Shown in pieces: positions 46,563 to 56,052 of a stretch of 64,000 nt of DNA (its first letter is position 1; every line of letters begins with the position of its first letter). Both the position numbers and the translations under genes were made by a program. The notes under the pieces were generated by a model, which saw nothing but the letters and a program-made list of their open reading frames with translations, was not told where the DNA came from and searched no databases. Source of the stretch: Roseobacter sp. (GTDB lineage Bacteria; Pseudomonadota; Alphaproteobacteria; Rhodobacterales; Rhodobacteraceae); the NCBI GenBank assembly GCA_024636495.1, contig JAGXGZ010000081.1:1-64000 (forward strand). Reading direction: 5' to 3'.

Positions 46563-47642
46563 ATGGATCGAGAAGACCGCAGATATAAACTGGCCGGGCG
46601 TGGCACATCGCTGAACCATTCAGGGCGGTTCGAGGCGTTTTCAACGTTGGCTGTTGACGATGGTTGGGCGGGTGATGATGATCCGCTGCCGGTTTTGCGC
46701 ACCCAGGTCAGCGAGGAGGTTGCCCGGTCTGCCATCACTTATAACCGTTCGCCGGATTTGCCGTTTGATCGCTCGATCAATCCTTATCGGGGGTGTGAGC
46801 ACGGCTGTATCTACTGTTTTGCGCGCCCCAGCCATGCCTATCTGGGGCTGTCGCCGGGCCTTGATTTCGAAACGCGGTTGATCGCACGGCCGGGCGCCGC
46901 CGACGTGTTGCGCCGGGAATTGGCGGCCAAGCGCTATCAGGTCGCGCCCATTGCAATTGGCACCAACACCGACCCGTATCAGCCGATCGAGAAAGAACAC
47001 CAAATCATGCGACGCCTGCTTGAACTGTTATCGGAGGTGAACCATCCGGTGGCAATCGTGACCAAAGGCAGCCTGATCGAGCGTGACATTGATATTCTGT
47101 CAGACATGGCAGCGCGCGGATTGGCGCGTGTCGGCATTTCGGTCACGACGCTTGACGCCAAGCTTGCCCGCCTGATGGAGCCGCGCGTGCCTTCACCCAA
47201 GCGCCGTTTGCAAATGATCGCAAGGCTTTCAGAGGCGGGGATACCTGTGCGGGTCATGGCCTCGCCGATGGTGCCTGCGCTGACCGATCCCGAGCTTGAG
47301 GCCATTTTGGAAGCGGGGCGCGATGCGGGGGCGCAGTCGGCAAGTTGGATCATGCTGCGCTTGCCGCGCGAGGTGTCACCGTTGATGCAGGATTGGTTGG
47401 CGCAGCATTATCCTGATCGGGCAGGCCGGATCATGGCACGGTTGCGTGAAATGCACGGGGGTAAAGAATATGACGCGAATTGGCACCGGCGCATGCGCGG
47501 CGAGGGGCCATATGCCGAAATCATCGCGCAACGTTTTAACCTGGCGGTAAAACGTCTGGGGCTGTCGACGCTCTTGCCGCCTATGCGCTGCGACCTGTTT
47601 CGCCCGCCCAGACAGGCGAGCGATCAGATGGATTTATTTTAG
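46563..47642 (+). CDS. PA0069-family radical SAM protein
   Basis: 359 aa. NPYRGCEHGCIYCFARPSHAYLGLSPGLDFE has the C-x3-C-x2-C cluster motif; TNTDPYQPIEKEHQIMRRLLELL and VTKGSLIERDIDIL follow, the pattern of the Rv2578c/PA0069 group, related to spore-photolyase-like SplB proteins. The function is unknown. It is inserted on the opposite strand between the two methionine synthase modules and ends in a 4-bp overlap with the homocysteine methyltransferase gene. Whether it serves that pathway is open. Confidence 0.92.
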   Translation: MDREDRRYKLAGRGTSLNHSGRFEAFSTLAVDDGWAGDDDPLPVLRTQVSEEVARSAITYNRSPDLPFDRSINPYRGCEHGCIYCFARPSHAYLGLSPGLDFETRLIARPGAADVLRRELAAKRYQVAPIAIGTNTDPYQPIEKEHQIMRRLLELLSEVNHPVAIVTKGSLIERDIDILSDMAARGLARVGISVTTLDAKLARLMEPRVPSPKRRLQMIARLSEAGIPVRVMASPMVPALTDPELEAILEAGRDAGAQSASWIMLRLPREVSPLMQDWLAQHYPDRAGRIMARLREMHGGKEYDANWHRRMRGEGPYAEIIAQRFNLAVKRLGLSTLLPPMRCDLFRPPRQASDQMDLF

Positions 47643-48661
47643 CTGGTTTTCGCGCCACGACGGCCACGGCGGGGCCCGCGCACCGGCCCTTCGCCATCTG
47701 TGCCGTCACTGGCAGAGGAAAACGGGCCCAAGGCTTCGACGATTTGTTCAAGCGTTGGTGCATCGCCCTTGGGCCGGCTATCTAGGGCTTCGCGCATGTG
47801 CACCAGATGTTCGGGCATCGTGCCGCAGCACCCGCCGATAATGGTTGCACCGCAATTTCGGGCCATTTCGGCGTAATTTGCCATCAACTCGGGCGTGCCA
47901 TCATAATGGATGTGCCCTTCGACGTATTTCGGGATGCCTGCATTGCCTTTCGACACGATCGGCGTTGGCATCCCCTTGGAGGCGAACCCCAAGACCGTGC
48001 GCAACACGTCCGATGCGCCGGTGCCGCAGTTGGCACCGTAAGCCAGCGGGCCGTTTTCCAGCGTGTGAACCATGTCGACCATCGCTTCCGAGGTCATACC
48101 CATCATGGTACGGCCTGCGGTGTCAAAGCTCATCGTGCCGACCCAATCTAGGCCTGCGAGTTTAAACCCTTCGGCGGCAGCACGGTATTCTTCGGGGGCG
48201 CTGATCGTTTCCAACCAGCCCACATCCGCACCGCCTGCTTTCAGCCCGTCAGCGGTCTCGTGAAACATCTCTACCGCCAGTGCGTGGGTCAAAGGGCCTA
48301 CAGGCTCCATGATCTCGCCGGTGGGGCCAACAGATCCTGCGACGATAACCTTGCGGCCCGCTTTGTCGGCGACTTCACGCGCCAATTCGGCGGAAACGCG
48401 GCTTAGCTCATGAGCGCGTTTTTCGGCCCCGTGCAATTTCAGGCGCGACGCATTTGCCCCGAAAGAGTTGGTCAGAAAAATGTCGCTGCCCGAGTCGACG
48501 GCACCCTTGTACAGTTTGATGATATTTTGCGGTTCGTCCGTGTTCCACATTTCGGGTGCATCGCCAGACATCAGACCCATGTTGAACAGGTTCGTACCTG
48601 TCGCGCCATCGGCCAGAAGCGTTCCTTTTTCAGCCAGAAGTTTGGTAAGGGGATTGGACAT
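47639..48661 (-). CDS. homocysteine S-methyltransferase domain protein (MetH N-half / Bmt)
   Basis: 340 aa, a single homocysteine-binding barrel: LADGATGTNLFNMGLMSGDAPEMWN, LTNSFGANASRLKLHG, GSVGPTGEIMEPVGPL, then zinc cysteines in YGANCGTG and IIGGCCGTMPEH. It has no B12 or folate domain, so it must work with a separate corrinoid protein, or use betaine directly as some annotations propose. A basic tail (GPVRGPRRGRRGAKTS) is unusual. It starts 12 bp after the MprF-like gene on the same strand, so it may be read from that gene's promoter. Confidence 0.9.
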   Translation of the reverse strand: MSNPLTKLLAEKGTLLADGATGTNLFNMGLMSGDAPEMWNTDEPQNIIKLYKGAVDSGSDIFLTNSFGANASRLKLHGAEKRAHELSRVSAELAREVADKAGRKVIVAGSVGPTGEIMEPVGPLTHALAVEMFHETADGLKAGGADVGWLETISAPEEYRAAAEGFKLAGLDWVGTMSFDTAGRTMMGMTSEAMVDMVHTLENGPLAYGANCGTGASDVLRTVLGFASKGMPTPIVSKGNAGIPKYVEGHIHYDGTPELMANYAEMARNCGATIIGGCCGTMPEHLVHMREALDSRPKGDAPTLEQIVEALGPFSSASDGTDGEGPVRGPRRGRRGAKTS

Positions 48662-48673
48662 GAAAAAGCTCCG

Positions 48674-50560
48674 CTAAAGATGTGATTGCGCGTCATCCCA
48701 CGATGCCAAACGTGAGGCAACCTCATAATTTTCATCACCATGATGAGGGTGATCGGGTTTTGTGAGCCGGGAAGGGCGGTAGACCGCGCGCGCAATGTCC
48801 GCCAAGCCAAGCATCAGAAGGGTTCGGTTGGGGGCCGCAGCGTACAGCGGCTGCCAATGCGGGCGGAAGCTGGATTTGAACTGCCGCAAGCCCGGCCCTC
48901 CGCATTTTTGCACGGTGAATTGCGCCAGCCTGACCATGATCGCGGAGGTTGGATCGGGGCAAGCTGGCACCGCTGCGAGGCTTAGGCGTTCGACCCCACA
49001 GCGCGCGGCCGCGTCAATCGCGGCATGTACAAGGTGGTGCATTGTCCCGTCCGGAATATCTTGATCCTGGCGCATCAGGTCCAGACACCATTCATGGGGG
49101 GTGTGATGAAAGCTGGCAAAACCGACAAGGCGGCCACCCTGATGTGCCAGAAACACGTGTTGGTAGGATAGATAGTCGGGGCAGAACCTGCCCATGGTCC
49201 CGCCGCGCGCATCCCCGCGCGCATGACGCCACGCTTGGTCAATGCGCACCATGTCGGACAAAGGCAAATTCTTGGCCCAAGATATCTTTACTCCGGATTT
49301 TTCAGCCGCGCGTAGTTTTCTGCGCAGGTTCCGATAGGGGGCAGACGCCGTATCAAAGCGGGTCGGCACCAAAACGGCCTCGTCCGCGATATGGGACACA
49401 AACCAGCCTTTTTGCCGCGCGCGCAGCGCGGTCCGCGCCGAGCATTTATAAAGGATCGCGATACGGTTGCTGTCATGGGCTGCTCTTGCAACCTCGTGCG
49501 TTGGATCATGATCGGGTTCCATGATGGGATCAAACAACGCGCAGAGCGTTTGACCCGTCGGCCAAAGGGCGCTTTGACCTTGAACATAGCCCTCGTTTTG
49601 CCGGATCACACCAACTTCGGAACGGATGGCACGGCCAATATCGGCGTTGGGTGCTGGATTCGCAGCGAACTGGCGTGCAAACGGCCTTAGCATGCACGCC
49701 ATCGCGACGAGCGCAGGAACAGCATAGTAAACGGCCCGAAACGCAATGATCCCGGCCAAGACCTGAGCCGATGCCCCTTCGGGCAGGAAAGTCAGAAAAA
49801 CCAATTCGAACGGGCCCACGCCCCCCGGTGTGCCGCTCAGCAATGCAGCGATCAATGCGCATAGAAATAGTGGCAGCAACACAGTGTAGGAGACGTCGTT
49901 TGCGGGAATAAGCAAGTAAAGGGCTGCTGACGCAGCACCAACATCCAGGGCTGTCCAAATCATGATTGACCCAAACGCGAGCAAGCTTGGCAAGCGAAAT
50001 TCTCGTCTTGCGACCCTGATAACGGGATAGAAAAACATCGCGGCGGCGGTGATTGGCACGCAAGTGAGGACCGCCAAGGCGGGCCAAAATGTAAACGCAG
50101 GCGCGGGGAACAGCAGGCAAGCGGCGGCAGCGACAATCAGCAATGCGGCCATGAATGTCAGGCACACAAACGCAGAAAGCCGCAAGGCGGTGGGCATGGT
50201 AATGTCAGGCAACATGCGCCACCGTGCCACCGCCCCTGTGATCAGGCCCACTCCCAACGTTTGCGCCAACGCGATGGCAATCGTACCGGAACCGCAGGCT
50301 TTCCATGTCTCAAGCCGTGTACTGAAATGCCGGTGCGCGACGGCGTCATAGCGCCCGACAGCCAAAAAGCTTAACGCGGTGCACATTGCCGCCAAAAGGA
50401 TGGCTGCGGGGGGCAAGGACGATAGCTCGTGCACAACCTCTTGCCAGAACCCTGCGGACAGCTGACCTGTCATTGTCCAAATGCATCCAGCACCGATCAG
50501 CACAGAAATCGCCAGTTGCAAAAACCGCAAGCCATGGCCCGCCGTGCGTTGCCTGATCAT
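48674..50560 (-). CDS. MprF-like membrane protein with DUF2156 domain
   Basis: 628 aa. The N-terminal half has about eight membrane helices (first FLQLAISVLIGAGCIWTMTG; later GTPGGVGPFELVFLTFLPEG, as in the MprF flippase domain). The C-terminal cytoplasmic half is DUF2156, with RRKLRAAEKSGVKISWAKN, FASFHHTPHEWCLDLMRQD and GLRQFKSSFRPHWQPLYAA, the catalytic GNAT-like pair of lysyl-phosphatidylglycerol synthases. It would modify a membrane lipid with an aminoacyl group and flip it, changing surface charge. The amino acid donor cannot be told. Confidence 0.85.
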   Translation of the reverse strand: MIRQRTAGHGLRFLQLAISVLIGAGCIWTMTGQLSAGFWQEVVHELSSLPPAAILLAAMCTALSFLAVGRYDAVAHRHFSTRLETWKACGSGTIAIALAQTLGVGLITGAVARWRMLPDITMPTALRLSAFVCLTFMAALLIVAAAACLLFPAPAFTFWPALAVLTCVPITAAAMFFYPVIRVARREFRLPSLLAFGSIMIWTALDVGAASAALYLLIPANDVSYTVLLPLFLCALIAALLSGTPGGVGPFELVFLTFLPEGASAQVLAGIIAFRAVYYAVPALVAMACMLRPFARQFAANPAPNADIGRAIRSEVGVIRQNEGYVQGQSALWPTGQTLCALFDPIMEPDHDPTHEVARAAHDSNRIAILYKCSARTALRARQKGWFVSHIADEAVLVPTRFDTASAPYRNLRRKLRAAEKSGVKISWAKNLPLSDMVRIDQAWRHARGDARGGTMGRFCPDYLSYQHVFLAHQGGRLVGFASFHHTPHEWCLDLMRQDQDIPDGTMHHLVHAAIDAAARCGVERLSLAAVPACPDPTSAIMVRLAQFTVQKCGGPGLRQFKSSFRPHWQPLYAAAPNRTLLMLGLADIARAVYRPSRLTKPDHPHHGDENYEVASRLASWDDAQSHL

Positions 50561-50691
50561 TGTTCGTTCCCCCGACCCAACCTAGCCAGACACTAGAAAA
50601 GGCGGACTTCTATTCCCTTAAGACAGAAAAAAACGCACCGATGATTTTACTCAAAGGCGCGCTTTTTCGTATTGGCCGACGGAAAGGGGGG

Positions 50692-51009
50692 TTAGCCTAC
50701 ATCTTTCATCAACTGGGCTTTCGCCTCGATCATAAGCTCGGCCATTTTAGCGCGAATTGTTGCTTCCTCGGCACGGCTGCCAAGATCACCCGACACTTTG
50801 CGGTAAACATCTTCTTCGCCTGCTTCTTCAAAGTCGGATTTGACGACTTCGGTCGCATAGGCGGCAGCTTCATCACCGGATTTGCCCAAAAGATCGGCAG
50901 CCCAAAGGCCCAAGAGTTTGTTACGCCGTGCTTCTGCTTTGAACTGCATTTCCGAATCATGCGCGAATTTGTTTTCGAATGCATTTTCGCGGTCGTTGAA
51001 GGTGCTCAT
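50692..51009 (-). CDS. F1-ATPase inhibitor zeta subunit (DUF1476)
   Basis: 105 aa. MSTFNDRENAFENKFAHDSEMQFKAEARRNKLLGLWAADLLGK is the characteristic start of the alphaproteobacterial zeta subunit, first described in Paracoccus denitrificans, whose N-terminal helix blocks ATP hydrolysis by F1. ATG 51009, with AGGAGA 9 nt upstream, is chosen; the ORF begins 36 codons earlier. It is divergent from purC across a very GC-rich hairpin. Confidence 0.93.
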   Translation of the reverse strand: MSTFNDRENAFENKFAHDSEMQFKAEARRNKLLGLWAADLLGKSGDEAAAYATEVVKSDFEEAGEEDVYRKVSGDLGSRAEEATIRAKMAELMIEAKAQLMKDVG

Positions 51010-51060
51010 GGGGTGTCTCCTGAAAAAAGGGCTGAGGTGACAAAGATATGGGTCGCCTGG

Positions 51061-51098
51061 CCCCCGCGCGCAAGGGGCCTGCGCTTGCGCGGCGGGGG
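51061..51098. other. stable GC-rich hairpin between zeta subunit and purC
   Basis: CCCCCG-CGCGCAAG / CTTGCGCG-g-CGGGGG gives a 14-bp stem with one bulge and a 9-nt loop. Placed between divergent starts with no T tract, it could be an operator or a leader structure. Confidence 0.4.
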
Positions 51099-51169
51099 CG
51101 GTTGGACTATGTGACACTCAAAAGGGCGCGCGGATATTCCCGCCTGCCTTCAGTCTGGAAGGGATGTGC

Positions 51170-51931
51170 ATGGCCCGTCGCACCAAAATCTACGAAGGCA
51201 AGGCAAAGATCCTGTACGAAGGGCCAGAGCCGGGGACGATCGTTCAATATTTCAAGGACGACACCACTGCATTCAACGCAGAAAAGCGGGCCGTGATCGA
51301 AGGCAAAGGCGTGTTGAACAACCGTCTGTCCGAATTTTTCATGACCGGGCTGAACAACATCGGGGTGCCGACGCATTTTATCAAACGGTTGAACATGCGC
51401 GAACAACTTGTCCGCCAAGCCGAGATTATTCCGCTCGAGATTGTTGTGCGCAACTATGCGGCTGGATCATTCTCGGCTCGTTTGGGGATTGAAGAGGGTG
51501 TTCAATTGCCGCGCCCGATTGTCGAATACCACTACAAGAATAACGATCTTGGCGATCCTCTGGTCACCGAAGAACATATCGCTGCGTTTGGCTGGGCCGG
51601 GCAGCAGGACATGGAAGACATTCTAAGTCTGTCCTTGCGGGTCAATGATTTCATGTCGGGCGTCATGATGGCGGTTGGCATTCGTCTGGTGGATTTCAAG
51701 ATCGAGGTGGGTCGGGTCTATGACGGTGACTTTCAGCGCTTGATTGTCGCGGACGAGATCAGCCCAGACAGCTGTCGTCTTTGGGACATCGAGACCGGGC
51801 AAAAGCTGGACAAGGATGTGTTCCGGCGCGATCTGGGGTCGTTGACGGATGCCTATACCGAAGTTGCGCGGCGTTTGGGTGTGATGCCCAAGACGTCGAC
51901 ACCGATGTTGAAACCGACATTGATCAACTGA
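51170..51931 (+). CDS. purC: SAICAR synthetase
   Basis: Joins CAIR and aspartate with ATP in purine synthesis. 253 aa; [67 protein letters not shown] and [16 protein letters not shown] are PurC signatures. ATG 51170 is preferred over ATG 51164 because GGAAGGG lies at correct spacing from the later one. It heads purC-purS-purQ, with 66 bp to purS. Confidence 0.97.
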   Translation: MARRTKIYEGKAKILYEGPEPGTIVQYFKDDTTAFNAEKRAVIEGKGVLNNRLSEFFMTGLNNIGVPTHFIKRLNMREQLVRQAEIIPLEIVVRNYAAGSFSARLGIEEGVQLPRPIVEYHYKNNDLGDPLVTEEHIAAFGWAGQQDMEDILSLSLRVNDFMSGVMMAVGIRLVDFKIEVGRVYDGDFQRLIVADEISPDSCRLWDIETGQKLDKDVFRRDLGSLTDAYTEVARRLGVMPKTSTPMLKPTLIN

Positions 51932-51997
51932 CATGCGGTCAATGGGGGACAGGTCGGATATGAGTTTATTTTGCAAAATGAAGCAGGGGGACGCGCC

Positions 51998-52228
51998 ATG
52001 AAAGCACGGGTGCATTTGATGTTGAAGACGGGTGTTCTGGACCCGCAGGGCGAGGCGGTGCGCCACGCGCTTGGGGCCATGGGCTTTGAAGGGGTCAAGG
52101 GGGTGCGCCAAGGCAAGGTGATTGAACTTGATCTGGACGAGGCTGCCACACAGGCCGATGTCGAGGAGATGTGCGAAAAGCTGCTGGCCAACACGGTGAT
52201 CGAATCCTACAGCGTGGAGATGGTCTGA
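51998..52228 (+). CDS. purS: FGAM synthase subunit PurS
   Basis: A 76-aa helper of the three-part FGAM synthetase (PurL-PurQ-PurS). [44 protein letters not shown] is diagnostic. ATG 51998 has AGGGGG upstream. Stop and purQ start share one base (TGATG), so the two are coupled. Confidence 0.96.
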   Translation: MKARVHLMLKTGVLDPQGEAVRHALGAMGFEGVKGVRQGKVIELDLDEAATQADVEEMCEKLLANTVIESYSVEMV

Positions 52229-52896
52229 TGCATGCAGCGGTCGTTGTTTTCCCCGGCTCGAACTGTGACCGCGATCTGGCGGTTGCCTTAAAGGCCGCAG
52301 GGGCCAAGGTGTCGATGGTCTGGCACAAGGACACGGCCTTGCCTGAGGGCGTTGATATCGTCGGCATCCCAGGTGGGTTTTCCTACGGTGATTACCTGCG
52401 CTGCGGGGCGATTGCCGCAAATTCTCCGATCTGCCGTGAAGTCGCTGCCCATGCAACGCGAGGCGGCTATGTCATGGGCGTTTGCAACGGGTTTCAGGTT
52501 TTGACCGAAACCGGATTGCTGCCCGGTGCGCTGCTGCGCAATGCGGGGCTAAAGTATATCTGCAAAACCGTCGGCTTAAAGGTTGCGACTGCTGACAGCG
52601 ATTATACCTCTGGCTATAGCGTGGGGGCGGTGATCGACATCCCCATCGCGCATCACGATGGCAACTACTACGCTGACGCAGATACGATAGCGCAATTGCA
52701 CGACGAGGACCGCATCGCCTTTACCTATACCGACAATCCCAACGGGGCGCAGGCCGATATTGCAGGCATCTTATCACCCAACCGCCGTGTGCTGGGCATG
52801 ATGCCGCATCCCGAACGGATGGCCGATCCGTTGCATGGCGGCACCGACGGGGTGGCGCTCTTCCGCGCATTGGCGGGGGCACTTGTCACAGCGTGA
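52228..52896 (+). CDS. purQ: FGAM synthase glutaminase subunit
   Basis: Supplies ammonia from glutamine to PurL. 222 aa, class I glutamine amidotransferase: [32 protein letters not shown], the nucleophile elbow GVCNGFQVL (Cys) and MMPHPERM (His-x-Glu). ATG 52228 is right after the purS stop. The large purL gene does not follow; dctB comes next, so purL must lie elsewhere. Confidence 0.97.
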   Translation: MHAAVVVFPGSNCDRDLAVALKAAGAKVSMVWHKDTALPEGVDIVGIPGGFSYGDYLRCGAIAANSPICREVAAHATRGGYVMGVCNGFQVLTETGLLPGALLRNAGLKYICKTVGLKVATADSDYTSGYSVGAVIDIPIAHHDGNYYADADTIAQLHDEDRIAFTYTDNPNGAQADIAGILSPNRRVLGMMPHPERMADPLHGGTDGVALFRALAGALVTA

Positions 52897-52932
52897 CTTG
52901 AGTGCACCGTTCAGGTTGCGTAGATTGGGGTA

Positions 52933-54693
52933 ATGAGCCTCGTCACGCACTCGAACGCAAATTCCATATCTGTCAGCTGGCGCGTCCGGCTGGCTTTGGG
53001 CCTTTTGCTGGTCGTCGCCATCGCAACAATTTCGATTACCAACAGGCTGCTGACCGATAGGTTCACGGAAAGCACGCGCAACCGTGCCGAACTTCGCATC
53101 GCACTTTACAGTGGCAACCTGCTGGCCGAATTGCGCCAGAATGCGATTGTGCCGCAATTGCTGGCGCGTGATCCTGCGTTGATCCAGGCCTTGATGACCT
53201 CCGATTATTCGCTGTCCACCCAGCGGCTGATTTCATTTGTCGAAGAAATCGGTGCCGCGTCCTTGATGTTGTACGATCTGGACGGGCGTATGGTGGCGGC
53301 AACCGACCGAAACCGGCTGGGCGCCTCGCACCGGACGGATGCATATTTCGTGGATGCGCTGCGCTCAAACTCTACTGTTTTCAGTGTGATAGCCCGTGAC
53401 ACCGGGGGTTACCGGTTTTTCTATTCCCGCCGCATCCAAGAAGGCGGGACGACCCTTGGCGTGATTGCAGCCGAAGTGGATTTGCAGCGGTTCGAGCGGG
53501 CTTGGGCGGGCATCTCAGATGCTGTTATCGTGGCCGACAGCACCGGCGACATTATCATGGCGACAGAGCCGCGCTGGCGTGGATTGACCGAGGAAGAGGC
53601 GCTGTCGAACCAGACACCGCAAAGCGCCATCGAGCGCGCGATCAAGGCGACAGCCGATTGGACGGCCTTGCCGCCTGACGCCTATCTGCAAGGTGAGGCG
53701 GTGATGCGCCTGTCATCGCGGATCCCGTTTCGGGGTTGGCGGATCACCAGCTACACAACGTATGAATCCGTGCGCGAAAAGGTAAACGGGGTTCTGGCGC
53801 TTGAGGTGATGGGCTTTGCCATCCTGCTGGCGCTGACTTTCTATGCGCTAAGCCGGCGCACGGCGGGTAAGGCCGCACTGTTTCAGCGTGAATCCGCCGA
53901 GCTGCGCGCGCTGAACGTCGCCCTTCAGCGCGAGATCGCAGAGCGCAAGCGCGTGCAGCAAACCTTGGCCGTCGCTGAACAGACCCTTGAGCAATCCAGC
54001 AAACTGGCCGCTTTGGGCGAAATGTCGGCCGCCGTCAGTCACGAATTGAACCAGCCCTTGGCCGCGATGAAAACCTATCTGGCGGGTGCACGATTGTTGA
54101 TGCAACGCAACAGGTTAGACGAGGCGTTGTCGTCGTTCGGGCGTATTGACGACTTGATCGAGCGGATGGGGGCCATCACCCGTCAGCTAAAAAGCTATGC
54201 GCGCAAGGGTCAGGAAAGCTATTCTCCCTTCGATATGCGCGAGGCTCTGGCGTCATCGCTTTCAATGATGGAGCCGCAATTGCGGCAACGTCAGGTGCTG
54301 ATCAACCGCATCCTGCCGGATGTGCCGGTGACTGTGCTGGGCGACCGCATGCGGATCGAACAAGTGCTGGTCAACCTCTTGCGAAATGCGTTGGACGCCA
54401 CCAAATCAGAGCGGAACCCGCAGGTCGAAATCATGTTGACCGCAGGGGAGACGGCCACGTTGACCGTGCGCGACAATGGCCCGGGTATCGAAGACCTCGA
54501 TGCTTTGTTCGAGCCGTTTTACACAACCAAGCAGCCGGGCGATGGCGTCGGGCTGGGGCTTGCGATCTCGTCGGGCATTGTGACCGAACTGGGTGGCAGG
54601 CTGACAGCGCGCAATGGCCAGAATGGCGGCGCGGTTTTTGAAATGCAGCTGCCCATTATGGTCAGCTTGGAAAATACACAGGCGGCAGAGTAA
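52933..54693 (+). CDS. dctB: C4-dicarboxylate sensor histidine kinase
   Basis: 586 aa membrane kinase sensing C4-dicarboxylates. TM1 is about residues 19-37 and TM2 about 286-306, flanking a periplasmic double-Cache-like domain with ASLMLYDLDGRMVAATDRN and SRRIQEGGTTLGVIAAEVDL. The H box is SAAVSHELNQPLAAMKTYLAG (His370); the ATPase has the N box EQVLVNLLRNALDATKS and G boxes VRDNGPGIE, GDGVGLGLAISSGI. It phosphorylates the DctD partner 3 bp downstream. No dctPQM genes are in the window. Confidence 0.92.
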   Translation: MSLVTHSNANSISVSWRVRLALGLLLVVAIATISITNRLLTDRFTESTRNRAELRIALYSGNLLAELRQNAIVPQLLARDPALIQALMTSDYSLSTQRLISFVEEIGAASLMLYDLDGRMVAATDRNRLGASHRTDAYFVDALRSNSTVFSVIARDTGGYRFFYSRRIQEGGTTLGVIAAEVDLQRFERAWAGISDAVIVADSTGDIIMATEPRWRGLTEEEALSNQTPQSAIERAIKATADWTALPPDAYLQGEAVMRLSSRIPFRGWRITSYTTYESVREKVNGVLALEVMGFAILLALTFYALSRRTAGKAALFQRESAELRALNVALQREIAERKRVQQTLAVAEQTLEQSSKLAALGEMSAAVSHELNQPLAAMKTYLAGARLLMQRNRLDEALSSFGRIDDLIERMGAITRQLKSYARKGQESYSPFDMREALASSLSMMEPQLRQRQVLINRILPDVPVTVLGDRMRIEQVLVNLLRNALDATKSERNPQVEIMLTAGETATLTVRDNGPGIEDLDALFEPFYTTKQPGDGVGLGLAISSGIVTELGGRLTARNGQNGGAVFEMQLPIMVSLENTQAAE

Positions 54694-54696
54694 ATT

Positions 54697-56031
54697 ATGG
54701 CTCAGGCAATGAAAATCGCGATTGTAGACGACGAACAAGACATGCGGCAGTCGATCAGCCAGTGGCTGGCGCTATCCGGCTATGACACGGAAACCTTTCC
54801 AAGTGCCGAAGATGCGTTGAAAAAGCTGGGGCCGGATTATCCCGGCATCGTCATCTCTGACATCAAGATGCCGGGCATGGGCGGGATGGAATTCCTGAAA
54901 AAGCTGATGGGCAGCGACAGTGCCTTGCCGGTCATCATGATCACCGGCCACGGCGATGTGCCCATGGCGGTCGAGGCGATGCGCGTTGGTGCGTTCGATT
55001 TCCTTGAAAAGCCATTTAACCCCGACCGGATGAGCGAGCTTGCCAAGAAAGCAACCAACGCGCGCCGTCTGGTGATGGACAACCGCGCCCTGCGGCGTGA
55101 ACTGTCAGACGGCAGCCAGCTGATGAAAAAGCTGATCGGCGGGTCGCCCGTGATGGAGCGTTTGCGCGAGGATATCCTTGATCTGGGGCAGGCGGACGGC
55201 CACGTGCTGATCGACGGCGAGACGGGGACGGGCAAGACGCTTGTGGCCCACGCGCTGCATGCCGTCGGATCGCGCGCAGGCAAGAAGTTCGTGCTGGTAA
55301 GCTGTGCAGCGCTTGAAGAAGACGCCCTGAGCAAACGCCTCTTTGGTCCGATGATGCCCGAGGATGCGCAATTGCCCGCGATAGAAGAAGCACGCGGCGG
55401 CACATTGGTGCTTGAAGGGGTCGAAGCGCTTAGCGAAACGCTGCAAGCGCGGTTGCTGAGCGCGATAAACGAACAAGGCACACCTGCCGAGACGCGGATC
55501 GTGGCGATTTCCAACCTGCAAGAGGCGGGGCGGACAAGCGAAGACGCTTTGCGGTCGGATCTGTTTTATCGCCTTGCGGCATTGCGGATCACCGTGCCAC
55601 CGCTGCGGCAACGCGGCGAAGATATCCTGACGTTGTTCACCCGTCTGAGCGAAGAATTTGCCGATGAATATGGCTGTGAGGCCCCGCAGGTTTCGGCGCA
55701 GGAAGCCGCGCAACTGTTGCAGGCCCCGTGGCCCGGCAATGTGCGCCAACTGATCAATGTGGCAGAACGGGCCGTGCTGCAATCGCGGCGTGGGTCTGGG
55801 TCAATCGCGTCGTTGCTGATGTCGGATCACGAAGAAATGCAGCCTGTGATGACGACGGATGGCAAGCCGCTTAAGGAATATGTCGAGGCGTTCGAGCGGA
55901 TGCTGATCGACAACACCATGCGGCGGCATAAGGGATCTATCGCTTCCGTGATGGATGAATTGTGCCTGCCGCGTCGGACATTGAATGAGAAAATGGCCAA
56001 ATATGGCTTGCAGCGCTCGGATTACCTTTAA
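54697..56031 (+). CDS. dctD: DctD-like response regulator lacking GAFTGA
   Basis: 444 aa. Receiver domain with phospho-acceptor Asp55 in VISDIKMPGMGG and the conserved Lys in FLEKPF; AAA+ domain with Walker A GETGTGKT (174-181), Arg-finger region SDLFYRLAALRITVPPLRQR, and a C-terminal Fis-type helix (RRHKGSIASVMDELCLPRRTLNEKMAKYGL). Two expected features are missing: after KRLFG the GAFTGA loop that contacts sigma-54 is replaced by PMMPEDAQLPAIEE, and Walker B reads LVLEGVEAL instead of LFLDEI. It therefore may not drive sigma-54 promoters. No Shine-Dalgarno is visible; it follows dctB by 3 bp. Confidence 0.88.
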   Translation: MAQAMKIAIVDDEQDMRQSISQWLALSGYDTETFPSAEDALKKLGPDYPGIVISDIKMPGMGGMEFLKKLMGSDSALPVIMITGHGDVPMAVEAMRVGAFDFLEKPFNPDRMSELAKKATNARRLVMDNRALRRELSDGSQLMKKLIGGSPVMERLREDILDLGQADGHVLIDGETGTGKTLVAHALHAVGSRAGKKFVLVSCAALEEDALSKRLFGPMMPEDAQLPAIEEARGGTLVLEGVEALSETLQARLLSAINEQGTPAETRIVAISNLQEAGRTSEDALRSDLFYRLAALRITVPPLRQRGEDILTLFTRLSEEFADEYGCEAPQVSAQEAAQLLQAPWPGNVRQLINVAERAVLQSRRGSGSIASLLMSDHEEMQPVMTTDGKPLKEYVEAFERMLIDNTMRRHKGSIASVMDELCLPRRTLNEKMAKYGLQRSDYL

Positions 56032-56052
56032 GCGCTGCCTGCCGTTGCAGGG

